Origin: Brachionus plicatilis
Taxonomy: Eukaryota > Rotifera > Eurotatoria > Ploima > Brachionidae
DNA: 64,000 nucleotides
Direction of reading: 5' to 3'
NCBI GenBank assembly: GCA_010279815.1
Contig: QEOQ01000180.1
Location: forward strand, 2,154,930-2,218,929
Part shown: positions 22,700 to 38,213 of the stretch, piece by piece
Layout of the letters: every line of letters starts with the position of its first letter
Numbering within the stretch: position 1 is the stretch's first letter
Program-made: the position numbers and the translations under genes
Notes under the pieces: generated by a model
What the model was told of the DNA's origin: nothing
What the model saw: the letters and a program-made list of their open reading frames with translations, nothing else
The model's database searches: none

Positions 22700-24353
22700 T
22701 TATAATGTCTAATAAGAAAAAAATTATGCAAAAATGTTTAAGATAATGAGGAAATGTTTTAAAAATCAATAAAAAATTAATCAGAACATTTAGTCATATT
22801 TTTCGATATTTTATATTCATATAAAGATAAAGAAAATACATTATGCAACTAAAATTGAACTAAATTTATTTTAATTATCCAAATCCTATTTGTTTAAATT
22901 ATAAATTCGAAGTAAAATTTTAAATGTCTATTTAAAAACCAATGGCACAATTATATTAACTAAAAGATCACCTTAGTATTATAAAAACAACTATTTATTT
23001 CTAGTTTTATTCGTGTTCAAATTTTTTGGTGTAATTTAAGCCTATTTTCGAAATATTTTCTTGATTTATTTTAAAGAGCTAAAAATTAAATTATTTACAA
23101 ATATTTTGGGAAAAAAATTATTTCAGTAGAATTTTTTTTAATCATTCTATCTTATTAAAAAAATATAGCATTTTTTTAAATTTAATTGATTAAATAAAAA
23201 GTAGCATGTGTCAAAAATATGTAAGAACTACACAAAAAAAATGGAAAACAAATAAAACTAGTAAAAAAAAAGAATAAATAAAAAATTAAATCAACACAAT
23301 TAAGTGAAAGATTAGTCAAAAATTTTTATTTTTTTTCTGTAATAATTTTCCAATTTTATTTTTTTTTTAAATGAAAAATAATCCTTTCTTTACTTTTCAT
23401 AGTTAATTTTTAATCTTTGCCGGCTTTTACTATAAAAAAAATTGACCGGAGATAGCAGATGAAAATAAATTTCTGGTTTTGCTTTTAAAAAAATGTCTAG
23501 GATTTAGCCAAAGACTAAAAAATTGTCTAACATAGACGACGCTATTTAAAAAGATTAAAAAATTTTTATTCTAAAATCAAAATTAAAAATTAAGAATATT
23601 CAAATATTAAATTTTTTAGCAAACACATTCGATAGTCTCTTCAAAAAAAGTAAATACGATTTTTTTTATTTTTTAGCAATTTTTTTTTTTATTGCCGGGG
23701 AAATTTGTGATGAATTTATGATCTATTTTTTCAAATGATTAAAACAACATTTTTAGAATATATTTGATTTATTTCTTCATGAAAAAATGAATAAAATTTT
23801 TAAATAAGTTTTTCGGTTCAAAATAAAATAGGTCTTTTGAATAAATAAAATTCTTCAAATTTGTTACTGCAACCTAAAAAAATAACAATAAATCAATGAT
23901 CAAATCATATCAAAAAAAAAACAATCAATTTGATTAACCGATGGATAAAGTATCGAGTACAAAGCACAGAAAAAAGTCTGATGTGATTAGAGTTTTATCC
24001 ATGATGAAGATAGATTATGTATATACAAAATACATTGTTTTTGATTTACAATTTTAGGTAATTATTTCATTCAAAATGCTTTAGAAAAAGATATAAGATG
24101 AAAAGCTTTCAAACAAGGTGTTAAGTTTGCTCATATATAAAAATATTTAAATGCCCAAAATGGTAGCATTACTGAGAACAATTAGATAAATAAAGAAGAA
24201 AATTTTTATGTCTCTTTGAGAAATAATTGTTGGTCATCTAATGTGGTTGTTGGTTCTTGGTGATTTCTCTAAACCCAATTGTTTTGTCTTGGACCATACA
24301 AAATTTTCATTTTAATAAAAAGTCATTTTTTAGAATAAATAAGAAAATTTTTG
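22700..24353. other. Intergenic between LONRF and PAXIP1
   Basis: About 1.65 kb, strongly A/T-biased. It must hold the PAXIP1 promoter and the LONRF 3' UTR, since both are on the minus strand. No specific element recognised. Confidence 0.5.
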
Positions 24354-28113
<3,760 letters not shown>

Positions 28114-31100
28114 GGATTTAAAACAAATGCCAAATCGGAGCTTGTAAACTAAACGATCATCTAAATCTACGAAAAACTTTTAAATCAAGTCCTATAAAAG
28201 TTAAACGAAAATATTATTTAATAAAAGTAAATCTCTATTGAGAAAGAAAAAGAATTTTTTTCTCTTGTTAAATAATTTGTTTCATAACTATTTAAATTTT
28301 GAACATTATATAATTTTTTGGGGGGCCCCTTGACTCCGGGGTCGTCGATACTTTTTGATTATGGAATTTTTTTTATTTAGAATGCAAATTTAAATGATGG
28401 GTGACATAATAATTTTAATTTCTGGAGAGCAGAAAAATTTGAAGAAAACATCAGCCTATTGAGTGCATCGATTTATGAAAGATTGAATTCAAACTAGTTT
28501 GATGATAAAACTCTTGGATTGAAGAGAATTTGACTTGAAAACATAAAAAAGTATTATTATAATTTTTGTTGCATAAATTTAAAAATTGTTACATGATCGT
28601 ATTAATAATTAAAAAAATTATTCTACTTTTTGAAAAAACGTGATTGATTATATAATTTTGTAGAAGTTAAAACAGGTTATGCAAAAGGAGAAATTGTCTA
28701 ATTTTTGTATTAAATTGACCATTATGTAAAAGATTTTTGTTTATTTTTGAAAAAAAATTTAATTTTATCTGATACATTTGTTACTTAAGGACTGCACTCT
28801 AGCTTATGTAAGATAATTAAAAACGGTGCCTGTTTTGATCTCTTTTTTTCTATTCATTTTAAATATCTGATTTAAAAAAATAAAATTTATGCAAAAAAAT
28901 TAATTTGGCTCTAAAAATTTAATTGCTTAATTTATTTAATGCTGAATAAGGATTTAATTCGCAATAAATTTTTTGAATCTAAGAACATCAGTTCAAAATT
29001 CGAAAATTTGAACTGTGATAAAAATGAATCTCATGAGGAAAAAAATTATCATTCGAGCTTTAATTTGAATTGAAAAAATTTTATTGTCTCAAAAAATTGA
29101 AATGCTAAATTTTGCTTAAAAATATTTTCTCTAGAATCAGATTGATTCCTAGTGAGTATTGAAAAAAAATTATGAGCCATTGTGCATTAATTTAGATATT
29201 TAAATGATGAAATTACATAATGATAGCTTATTTTTTTTAAAGAAAGTCTTGTTTTTATTTCTTCTCCGATCTGATTTTTAATATAAGTATATCTAATAAT
29301 AATTAAATTTAGGAGATGTTTTATTTATCTGAAATGAAATTAAAATCTTAAGTATGTGCATGGAGAGTGAGAGGCTTAAAAAAAAATTATAACTAAGCCA
29401 AAGCTTTAATTTATTAGGCTGCTTCTAAACCATATTTTTTTGGTTTCTTTATTTAATTTCTGAAAATGTAATATCGGACAAGATGCTTTAGATTTATATG
29501 ATTATAGTTACGAAACTCATTATACCTAGTTATATAAAAATTTTAATTACATAATTTCAAAATGGCTTCGAAAAAATATTAGATAAGTCTAAAAAATTAA
29601 ACTCTAAATTTAATATAGAAGAGAATCAATATTAAATTTGATTATCTAAGATTCACTCAACTAAAAATTAAAAAATGTTGTATAATATTGCAAAGTGATT
29701 TATTATTTTGAGAAAAAGACTTTTGACAAATTTATATAACGATTTTACTAAAATCATTTTAGTTATAAAACGAATTTTTCATTATATAAGATTCTTTGAA
29801 TTATATAACTACAGACATTTTCTATAACGAATATAGCGTATCATATCATGCTAATTGGAAATTATTTTAAAATTATTTGTTTGATAGTATGAATTTTTTT
29901 TCGAATTTTGATCCAAAATCTCACCATCAAAAAATAAAAAATCTAATAAATGCAAAATTCAATTTTTATCATTTGAAAATACTTGACATTCAAACAAAAT
30001 CCTAGATTAAGTTTGAACGAAAAAATTTTCTTCATTTCATATTTTCTCCTTTCTTATTACAGAATTCATTATTCAACATTTATTTATCTATTCAATAATT
30101 TAAATATTCAAATAAAGTCCAATTGTTTATCGTAAAAGAAAAGGACTGATTTAAAGTAGCTAACCAGTGTAAAACAACGGGTTTTAAAAGTTCCTAATTA
30201 AAAAATTTCACATGATATAATCTAGGTGTTTTCTGCTTTTTCCTTTGTTTCATTTGTTTCCTCGAATTGATTAAAAATCAAATAATTTGGCATTTAACTC
30301 TTGATAAATAATTACGCAATGAAATCACGAAAAAATCAACTGAAGAGAAATTTGTCATCAAAAACAATATAATCAATGATTTTAAAAGGAGATTTTTTGG
30401 TTTTGAATAGGTTGAAAGTACTAGAGTTTTAAGCAAGTGATTTGATTTAAAAAAAATGTTTTTTTGTTTTATTTATCAGATTGAATAAAGATTGGAAATA
30501 TATAATATGTTCAGGGACTGCAGTATCTTCAATGCTAACTAAATTGACAGAAACTGATGATGACTAAACTGTTTGTTTAGGATTCCTAGCTAAATTGCTT
30601 TCATTGAATTTTTACAAATTTTCATTTAAATTTATTCCTGTTCCAAGAATTTACATAAGTGACTTTTCCAGTGAAAAGAGCATAACTAAGATGTGTTTTT
30701 TTGAGAATCTTTTTAAAAATATTTTTTTTCTTATGATTTTAAATCCTTATTATTTAAGAAAAAAGACAAGATTTATCTAGAAATCTATTGCGTAAATGAT
30801 CGCTTTCCTTTCAATAGAGAATGATATAAGAATATATTGATATTTTATAAATAATAAATAAGAAATAAGAAGTATCAAAAAAATCTGTGCGGATCTTTTT
30901 AAATTTATTTGAATTTTCTTGTTAAAAATTTTGAGAAGGAAATTTACTAAAAGATGAAGCAAAACCTCCAAGATAATTCTCGTTAAAGGATCCTTTGACT
31001 TCCTGCTTATAATGTAGGACCTGGACAAGATAATAATTTTGAAATAAAGCAAAGACTTTAATTAGACTTTAAATTTCTTTTTTAGGAAAGAGAATATTAA

Positions 31101-33653
31101 AAATAGAAGCAAGATTTAAGTAGAAATCCATTAATAAGAAAATAAATAATATTCAAATGCAAACCAATATCGTGTGCATTTAAATTTCAATAATGAAGAA
31201 AGTTTTTTATTTTAAAAATAGAATTAAAAGAATTTAATTTATTAATATTTATTTACCAAAGTTTTATTGTTAACTTAGAAATTTCTAAAAATTTCATTTT
31301 TATTGATTTTCATGACATTTTCAGTTTGCTTTCAAAAACCATTGTATTGAATTCGAAATTTCAAACATCATTTTAAAATTTTGTTTCATAGATTTTAATT
31401 ATGTTTAGCCTTTTTTGAAAAATCCGATTAAAAATGTGATTTTATGAAATACTAGACTAAAAAAAATATCTACAACATGTATGCCTTTTTAATTTTTTTT
31501 TAATAAAAAATTAATATGCAATATTTTTTGGGATTGTTTTTTAAACCTTACAACAAACATCATCGAAATATTTGAATCGCATTTTTGAAAATGGGTTCGT
31601 AATAAATGCTTTAATTTTTTTTATGCTTTATTCAATCTATTAGATTTAGCTTTTCTTATTAACAAAATAAAATAGAATTATAAGTAAAATTAATAAAATT
31701 TTGATGAAACTTTTTAATATTAAACTGTACTTTTATAATTATTTATATCCTTTACTTTTATGTCCTTTTTTACTCTATTTTAATTTTACTTTTAATTTTT
31801 TTTTAATTAATCGGATTAGCTTAATCAAAAAGATTTTGAGATTTTTGAGCTGATGAAATCTACAATAATCATCAATTTATTATTGTATTTATGTCAAATA
31901 ATGTAAAAAAAATCAGATAATGATTGAACAACATCAAATGATCACATGTTTATCTATATGTAGTTTCATTTAAAATTATGGAGTCTCATTTAAGAGAAAA
32001 AACCAGTTTGCATTTTCAGAATAATCTATAGATGTAAAAATAGTTACACCAAAACCAATTCATCGACCACGAAATTAGAGTTATGTTTTTGGATTTGAGA
32101 GCACAAATAGATTTGATTTTTATAAATTTTAAATATTTTATGATTATCATTATAATTTGTTTATTATCATAAGGCACCTTATCATTTAGTAAAAGAATTT
32201 ACTACAAGAACTTTTAGTATTGGTGGTTTTGTCCTCAAAAAAATTGGAACTTTTCTAACAAAATTGGAGATAAAAGGTGTTTTGATTGTTAAGTTGATAT
32301 TTTTAATAAAGTAACTGTTGACTTGTTACTAAATTATATAGGCGTCAGTAACTTACATCTCTGTGACGCTCCTAAAAATCAAGAGAAACGAAATTTGCTA
32401 TAAAATCATTATGTTTTTGAAAAAATTTTTTTTTTCTAAATTGCATCAAATTCGAATAAATAGACAAATGGAAGCGCGTATAATATTTTTAAATAACAAA
32501 AGTATAAATTTAAAAAACTAAAATACTTAATTAGGAACAAAATACAAACATTTTAGTTTTTTTTATATTTAATGTCAATTACATTTAAATTTATCACTAT
32601 TTTAAATTATTAATACATAATTGATTGAAATGAGACTCTTTTACCATCAAAAAAAAAGAAAATTAATTATTAACTAATCCCATATTAAATAATATTCAAT
32701 AAAAATTGCCACTTTGAAATTTATTTTAACTTTCTTGTTTTGTACATTAAATTAAAACTTGATTTTACCTTTATATAAACCAATATAGCCTTATCAGATT
32801 TAGAATCGAGATATGTCGAGTCTTTGTGTAATTGCTCTCTTACTATTTCTTCTTTCTTTCCCGAAGTGTTCAATACATAAACATTTTGCACCTGTCATTA
32901 CTTAGAATATGTCTATTTTATTTGTCCATTATATTATAACTTAATATTTTATCTTATTTTTTCTTTTCATTTTTCTTTTTTTTTTTATTTTTTCTAGATT
33001 TTTATTTTTTTTAATCTGAAGGAGCTTTAGCTCGCAGATAAAACAAATAAATAATTAATAATATCACTAGTTCGATACAAATAAACAAATAAAAAATTAA
33101 ACTCTAAAATGACTCTGTAATTAAAAAAAGAGATCTTGATCGAGAATTTGAGCGAAATAACTGGATTGTAAAAAGAAAGACAGAAACTTTGGCAACAGAT
33201 ATAATATGGTATCAATTTAAAAAATGTGCTATTCGACTTAAAATTATTCCCTATTTGGAAAAGTAATAAAGAAAAAACGCAGAAGACCAGCTCGATTGAA
33301 AAACACAATAAAATAAATTAAGTATTTTTTTGTCCTTAAAAACATATTCTGTTTTAATTTTTATTTTTTTGTTCTACTTAGATAATTAGTGCTATATTTT
33401 TCTAAAAAAAAGTAATGAATAAAAGATTTTGTTCTAAATTCAGTATGTTAGTTTTTGTTGCATGAATAAACACAGGTAATAATTATATGCCAAATTGAAG
33501 TTCATTGTCAATGTAAATTTCAAGCCAAAATTTTAAGTCTTAAATTAGAAGAAAATAATTTTTCATGAAATCAATTTTTTAGCAAAAAATTACTTGACTT
33601 TTTAAACATAATTTTTTAAGTCTTTAAGATAAAATCAAAATTAATATTTTAAG
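28114..33653. other. Gene-free AT-rich region upstream of LONRF
   Basis: No coding region is supported. The short ORFs at 30595-31052 and 33027-33308 are Phe/Ile/Lys-rich low-complexity reads. A compact GC patch (28319-28352, containing GGGGGGCCCC and CCGGGG) lies about 200 bases upstream of the LONRF start and may belong to its promoter. Confidence 0.5.
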
Positions 33654-33824
33654 TACCGTATACCCTTGCAGTGAGATGCGTGCCCTTAAACCCGAATATC
33701 AGGTTTAAAGACATGGTCTTCTTATTAATATCATTATAACATGGGTTAGATGGTAGTCGGCGCATGGTTTAAAACCTGATATTCGGGTTTAAGGGCACGC
33801 ATCTCACTGCAAGGGTATACGGTA
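33654..33824. mobile_element. 171-bp hairpin MITE with perfect 53-bp arms
   Basis: 33654-33706 and 33772-33824 are exact inverted repeats starting TACCGTATACCCTTGCAGTG. TA at each outer end is probably the duplicated target, leaving ends CCGTATACCC. It shares its ends with the larger element at 19990-20347. Moderately GC-rich compared with its surroundings. Confidence 0.9.
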
Positions 33825-34036
33825 ATGTTGAATTATTTGATAGAATTTTTTTTTTCAAATTTTTTTTACCAATTTTATTGACCAAATATTCATTTAAATA
33901 AAAATTATATAATCTTAAATTTTGATTTAAATTTTTTAAATTTATTAAAAAATTTTTATTTCAATGAATATTTGGTTAAAAAAATTGTTAAAAAAAATTT
34001 GAAAAAAAAATTCTATCAAATAATTCAACATTACCG
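33820..34036. repeat. Second hairpin element abutting the MITE
   Basis: Arms of about 85 bp (33820-33905 against 33950-34036) are inverted with few mismatches. The ends read CGGTAATGTTGAATTATTTG and its complement. It shares the boundary CGGTA with the 171-bp MITE, so the MITE probably inserted at its edge, or the two form one composite. Confidence 0.8.
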
Positions 34037-34126
34037 GTGGTTCGGTTCGGCTGGTATGGTACGGCGCCGTTTATGGTACGGTTCGGCGCCGCTGATGGTT
34101 GGGGTTTAGGCCGCGACCTTAGGGGT
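34037..34126. other. GC-rich block with GGTACGG/GGCGCCG repeats
   Basis: About 90 bases of unusually GC-rich DNA in a region otherwise near three-quarters AT. It contains two GGCGCCG motifs and repeated ATGGTACGG. No coding frame or RNA fold is recognised. It starts directly at the edge of the second hairpin, so it may be part of a larger mobile element. Confidence 0.6.
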
Positions 34127-34396
34127 CATGTAGTTTTTGAAATACCAACTGTAATAACATTTAAGACCTTTGTTTTAGCCATTGGAAAACGAAATGGAAT
34201 TTTATTTTGTCTTTAAAGTTTTCAAATAAAGATTTTAGAAAAATTAAAAAAATAAATTAGTAAAATAAAATTTGCATTTTGAAATTTAAAATATTAAATA
34301 TTTAATGATTAATTAAAAAAAGAAACAAAAAAAACTTAATTCAACGTATCTATTGAGATTTTAATTAATTTAGTTTTGATCATATGATTATTATCA

Positions 34397-34786
34397 GGAT
34401 ATGCATTTTTTCGACAAATTAAACTCGACATAATTGTTTTCGACAGGTTAATTTAGACAAACTTAATTTCGACATAAGAAAAATAAGACATAAGAATAAA
34501 CTCGACATAATAAACTCGACAGAAATTCGACAAAAATCAATTATAAAAGAAAATTCCAGTTGATTTAATTGTTACATTTTTTATCATCGCACATTCAAAT
34601 GGATGAATTAATTTCTAATTTTTCTTAAATAAATGTTTTTTACTTTTTTTATTTATTATGTCCAAATTATCATGTCCAATTAAAATTCTGTCAAAAACAA
34701 GTTTTTTTTTTTTAAGTCGAGTTTGTCGAAATTAACCTGTCGAAAACAATTATGTCGAGTTTAATTTGTCGAAATTAAGAGATACC
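34397..34786 (-). mobile_element. 390-bp MITE with 9-bp target duplication, copy 2
   Basis: Same element as 6845-7234 but inverted, equal in length and almost identical in sequence. It is flanked by the 9-bp direct repeat TTATTATCA (34388-34396 and 34787-34795), different from the duplication at copy 1, so each is an independent insertion. The near-identity implies recent activity. Confidence 0.92.
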
Positions 34787-35475
34787 TTATTATCATGAAC
34801 TTCAAGTTAGCGAATAATCTTGATTTTGTTTAAAATATGAAAGTAATAACTTAAATAAATTAGTTATAATAAATATATTTTCTACTAATAAAAAATATAT
34901 AAGGAGAAAAAAATCTCAGTACAAACACGACAATTTGGCACATTTTTTTATTGTATTTTTTTGAAAAATTTCTTAGTTATTTTTGAAACCATTATATAAA
35001 AAACTATTACTAGGTAATTAAAATACGCTTAAAAAATATTTTTGATAAAAGTATCAATAAAATGGATTTGCTTTATAAAGATTCACATCCTCTTAAAGCT
35101 TTTATTATTTTAATAGTAACATATTAGTCAATTAGAAAAAAAGAGTGATATTTAATTTTCTATGAATTATCAAGCTTGTTTGTATTAAAGTAACTAAAGG
35201 ACTCTTTTTAAAAATTTTTTGTTAGATGCAAATAAGTAATTATGGCTAACTTAGTTATTCAATTTTGAGACGAAATCGACCCAGATATTAGCAGATTTTC
35301 AATTAAATTTATAAGCTAAAAATTAAGCATTTTTAATTTTATAATTTTAATCCATAAAAATAGATTAAAAAAATTCAATAATTTTAATTTCTTCAAAAAA
35401 GTAAATTTGGTTTTGGCTCTTCATATCAATTTGAAAAAATCTAAAATTTATATTAATTTTTTTATTAACTGATGA
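34787..35475. other. Intergenic, no gene recognised
   Basis: AT-rich sequence downstream (on the minus strand) of the snoRNA at 35476-35567. Nothing supported. Confidence 0.5.
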
Positions 35476-35567
35476 GAATATTTTATCAGAAGTTCTAATG
35501 AACAAACGACATGCCTCATAAAAAGTATTCAGACCGCCCGTCGATGTTTTCATCATTTAAAATATTC
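35476..35567 (-). ncRNA. SNORD43: Box C/D snoRNA, U43/snR70 type (18S rRNA 2'-O-methylation guide)
   Basis: On the minus strand: terminal stem GAATATTTTA pairing with TAAAATATTC; box C ATGATGA (35556-35550); guide ATCGACGGGCGGT (35545-35533); box D' CTGA (35532-35529); a C'-like TATGAGG; box D CTGA (35489-35486). The guide is complementary to the universally conserved ACCGCCCGTCG near the 3' end of 18S rRNA. Counting five bases upstream of D' places the methyl group on a C, matching what is known for human SNORD43. It lies 107 bases past the RPL9 stop codon, so it is processed from a 3' extension or UTR intron of that gene, or from its own promoter. Confidence 0.85.
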
Positions 35568-35674
35568 TCTTTTGGTCAATAGTTATCAGGGATTTAATTA
35601 AAAAAATCTGCAATTTGTCTGCAAAAACAAATTTAAAATTTTATTTTTAAATTTATTCAGTTACAAACAACCAT

Positions 35675-36297
35675 TCAGTTTTGTGGGTCTTCGATCGTGG
35701 TTTTTTCTGATACGTAGATACCGTCCAAAAATTTACGGATATCCTTGTTTTTGACCAAAGTTGATTGTTGGATGAGCGCAGCTGAACGAGATACCAATTC
35801 AATGTCATTTCCTTCCACTATTATCTCATCTTTTTGGCCTGATGGTGAGCATGTTACACCTGGATACATGTTTACACGTCTGATTATACGCTCTCCCAAA
35901 AAGTTACGGATTTCAACAAGACTACCTTTCTCAGTAATAGCAGCATTGATCGGAAAATGGGCATATACATAACGCATTTTATATTTGTATCCCTTTACGA
36001 CACCCTTGATCATGTTCTTAATGTGAGAGCAAATGGTACGAACAGCAGCAACTTCCTTTTTGGTACCGAACCACTTTTCAACTTTAATTTTTTTTTTATT
36101 CAATTTGGTGATGTCAACACGAGCATGCTTGAAGCTTCGTCTCAAAGTGCCTCTTGGCCCTTTTATGGTGACAGTTCTTGATTTAACGAGAATTTCAACT
36201 TAAAAACAAAGATTTTAAAAATAAATATAAATTTTATTTAAAATATTTTACCATTGTCTGGAACATCGACGTACTCGGTTGATTGAATGACTTTCAT
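35675..36297 (-). CDS. RPL9: 60S ribosomal protein L9 (uL6)
   Basis: Large-subunit ribosomal protein at the base of the P-stalk. Two exons, 36297-36252 and 36198-35675, with a 53-nt intron in phase 1; 189 residues against about 192 in human. It starts [13 protein letters not shown], followed by [65 protein letters not shown], and ends ...[18 protein letters not shown], all typical of eukaryotic L9. An acceptor-like TAATTCAG stands 8 bases before the ATG, suggesting a 5'-UTR intron or spliced leader. RPS3A lies 214 bases upstream on the same strand. A snoRNA follows downstream. Confidence 0.97.
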
Positions 36298-36510
36298 TGT
36301 TAACCTGAATTAGCCCTTTAAATGAAATTAAAAATAAACCTTATTTCTTGAATATTTTTGCCAATTTTGCCAAGTTACTAGCAATTAATTTCAAATATTT
36401 ATCAAGAAATAAAGATGATTAAATAATGATATTTTAGATTTATTTTCGAAAATTTATTTTAATTTTTTAAAAAGGATTTTTTTTAAAAAATCAAAAAAAT
36501 TTTGTTTTTT

Positions 36511-38213
36511 TTAGACGCTGCTTAAAATTGGTGGTTCGTAGCCATCTGGTCGCTCTACAACTTGACCAGCATCGCCAGATGCAGCGGCGACCGGGGCGCT
36601 CGATCCGGTCTCACCATGCATATCCATCAAACGACCCACTTTTTTAAAATGATTAATTGGGTCTTTAAATTTATAAAATGTAAAATAAACTCACAGTCGT
36701 ATTTTGGTTTTTTGACAACTTTTACTTTGCGGATGTAAACATCGGTCAATGGATAGATATAACTACAATATTTTTCGATATCTTTAGCAATCGAATCTGG
36801 AATCCTAATTAATAAAAAAATAAGCATTTAAAATTTAAAAATTATTTTTTTTAGATTTTGAAAAAAAATGACCTTCCTTTAATTTTTTTTACATATGTTA
36901 GCCTAATTTTTTAATGAATAATTTATAAAAAAAATTAACCATTGGTATCTTAAACTATTCTATTTATGCTTCTATTCGGAACATGTTAAATTTACATGAA
37001 AATTTACATGCAACGCCTAAAAGAAGCAAATATTGCTGTAAAGTTGTAGAATTTTTTTAGTTCAAATTTTTTTAATATGTTAGCTTAATTTTTTAATGAA
37101 TAATTTATAAAAAAAATTAACCATTGGTATCTTAAACTATTCTATCTATGCTTCTATTCGGAACATGATAAATTTACATGAAAATTTACATGCAACGCCT
37201 AAAAGAAGCAAATATTGCTGTAAAGTGATAAAAATCTTACAATTTCTTTAAAACTTCTTTCAAATCGGTTCCCGATACTTCTTTGGTGATAATTTCGATC
37301 ATTTTCTTTCGAATTGCTTTAACCTTGGAGAAAAATAGTTTATTAAAAATTGAATGAATTTAAATTAAAAAAGGGAAGTTATTTTTTTGATCAGCAGTTC
37401 AATTAAATTGAACTCTCGACATGCTTCATTAAATCAGACCGCCCGTCGTTGTTTTCATCATTTAAAAAAAAAACTTCCGCTTATAAAACGACTTAAAAAA
37501 TTCGAATACTTTAGAGTGTTGGGCATAGGAAGTGACTCTAGTTGAGTCTTTCGGGTTTTTGGTGAAGGCTAGAGCAAAAACTCTCAAGACATATCCATCA
37601 GTAGTTTTAACGTCAACATAAGACTCAATAGTGGTTTGTCTTTTTTTGATCATTGATCGAAGCTTATCGGTGGTCAAGTCCATACCGTGGAAATTGGTCA
37701 AACAGATTTTTCCTTGGGTTTCTTCGACAATAAGCTTGAATTTTCTGAAAGAGTCTTCATTTTCATTTAAGTCTCCCAATGAAACTTCGAAGACTCGGCC
37801 CTTGAGGCCTTCAGAGGCAATTTCTTTGAAAGAAAAATTAAAAAAAAGTAAAACTTTAAATTTTTTTTAGTTACTTGTTCCAGCAGTACGGTTAACTGGT
37901 GTTTTACCAATTTGTCTTGTTTTAAATTGGGCTGGAGCTTTAACATCGTACCATTCTTTTCTGGTGAACGGATTAACACTATAAAGAAAGAAAAAAAATG
38001 AGTTAAATTCTGGAAAAAATTAAAGTAACCAAATTGAAATGTTTAATTTTGCTTAAAAAAAATATTTTGTATCCATTTTAATCAATTTAAAAAAATCAAA
38101 TTTCAACTGGTCACTTTTTTCAAATGGGTTTAGGCTGTAATTATCTCGTACATTTTCTTTTTTCCACCTTTTTTACCAGGTTTGTTAAGTCCCTTATTTT
38201 TACCGACTACCAT
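36511..38213 (-). CDS. RPS3A: 40S ribosomal protein S3a (eS1)
   Basis: Small-subunit ribosomal protein near the mRNA exit and platform. Six exons: 38213-38152, 37978-37875, 37823-37510, 37323-37241, 36804-36695 and 36638-36511; all phases agree, giving 266 residues (human 264). Start [20 protein letters not shown]; then [77 protein letters not shown], and the conserved end [15 protein letters not shown]. Introns 3 (186 nt) and 4 (436 nt) are larger than the 51-56 nt of the other short ones because they carry, respectively, a box C/D snoRNA and a duplicated H/ACA-like unit. Confidence 0.97.
36893..37225 (-). ncRNA. Tandem pair of H/ACA-like snoRNA candidates in RPS3A intron 4
   Basis: Two units of about 151 bases (36893-37043 and 37075-37225; period 182) differ at only a handful of positions. 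Read on the minus strand each has a 5' hairpin (basal stem GCTTCT/AGAAGC; apical stem GCATGTAAATTT/AAATTTAACATG) with an internal loop (TTTAGGCGTT and TTCCGAAT) resembling a pseudouridylation pocket, then AGAATA fitting the H box ANANNA. A second, AT-rich hairpin ends in ACATAT, an ACA box exactly three bases before the point where the two copies stop being similar. A GG/AA difference in the 3' basal stem keeps pairing through G-U. The second hairpin's pocket is poorly defined. The target is unknown. Confidence 0.45.
37382..37473 (-). ncRNA. SNORD43: Box C/D snoRNA, U43/snR70 type, in RPS3A intron 3
   Basis: Minus strand: U-rich terminal stem against AAAAAAA; box C ATGATGA (37461-37455); guide ACGACGGGCGGT; box D' CTGA (37437-37434); C'-like TTAATGAAG; a small internal stem AGTTCAATT/AATTGAACT; box D CTGA (37394-37391). 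The guide matches the same conserved 18S segment as the copy at 35476-35567, and the two share GCATGTCG after C'. They are therefore paralogues. Hosting inside a ribosomal-protein intron is the usual animal arrangement. Confidence 0.88.

Noticed and set aside
30595..31052. Two ORFs of 61 and 91 codons
   Set aside because: Low-complexity Phe/Ile/Leu/Lys reads expected by chance at this AT content; no splice context or motif.
33027..33308. 93-codon minus-strand ORF
   Set aside because: Hydrophobic Phe/Ser-rich read with no motif; likely chance.
36345..36416. Hairpin (ATTTCTTGA / TCAAGAAAT) between RPS3A and RPL9 as a third snoRNA
   Set aside because: No C/D or H/ACA boxes in the right places; probably a chance AT hairpin in the promoter region.
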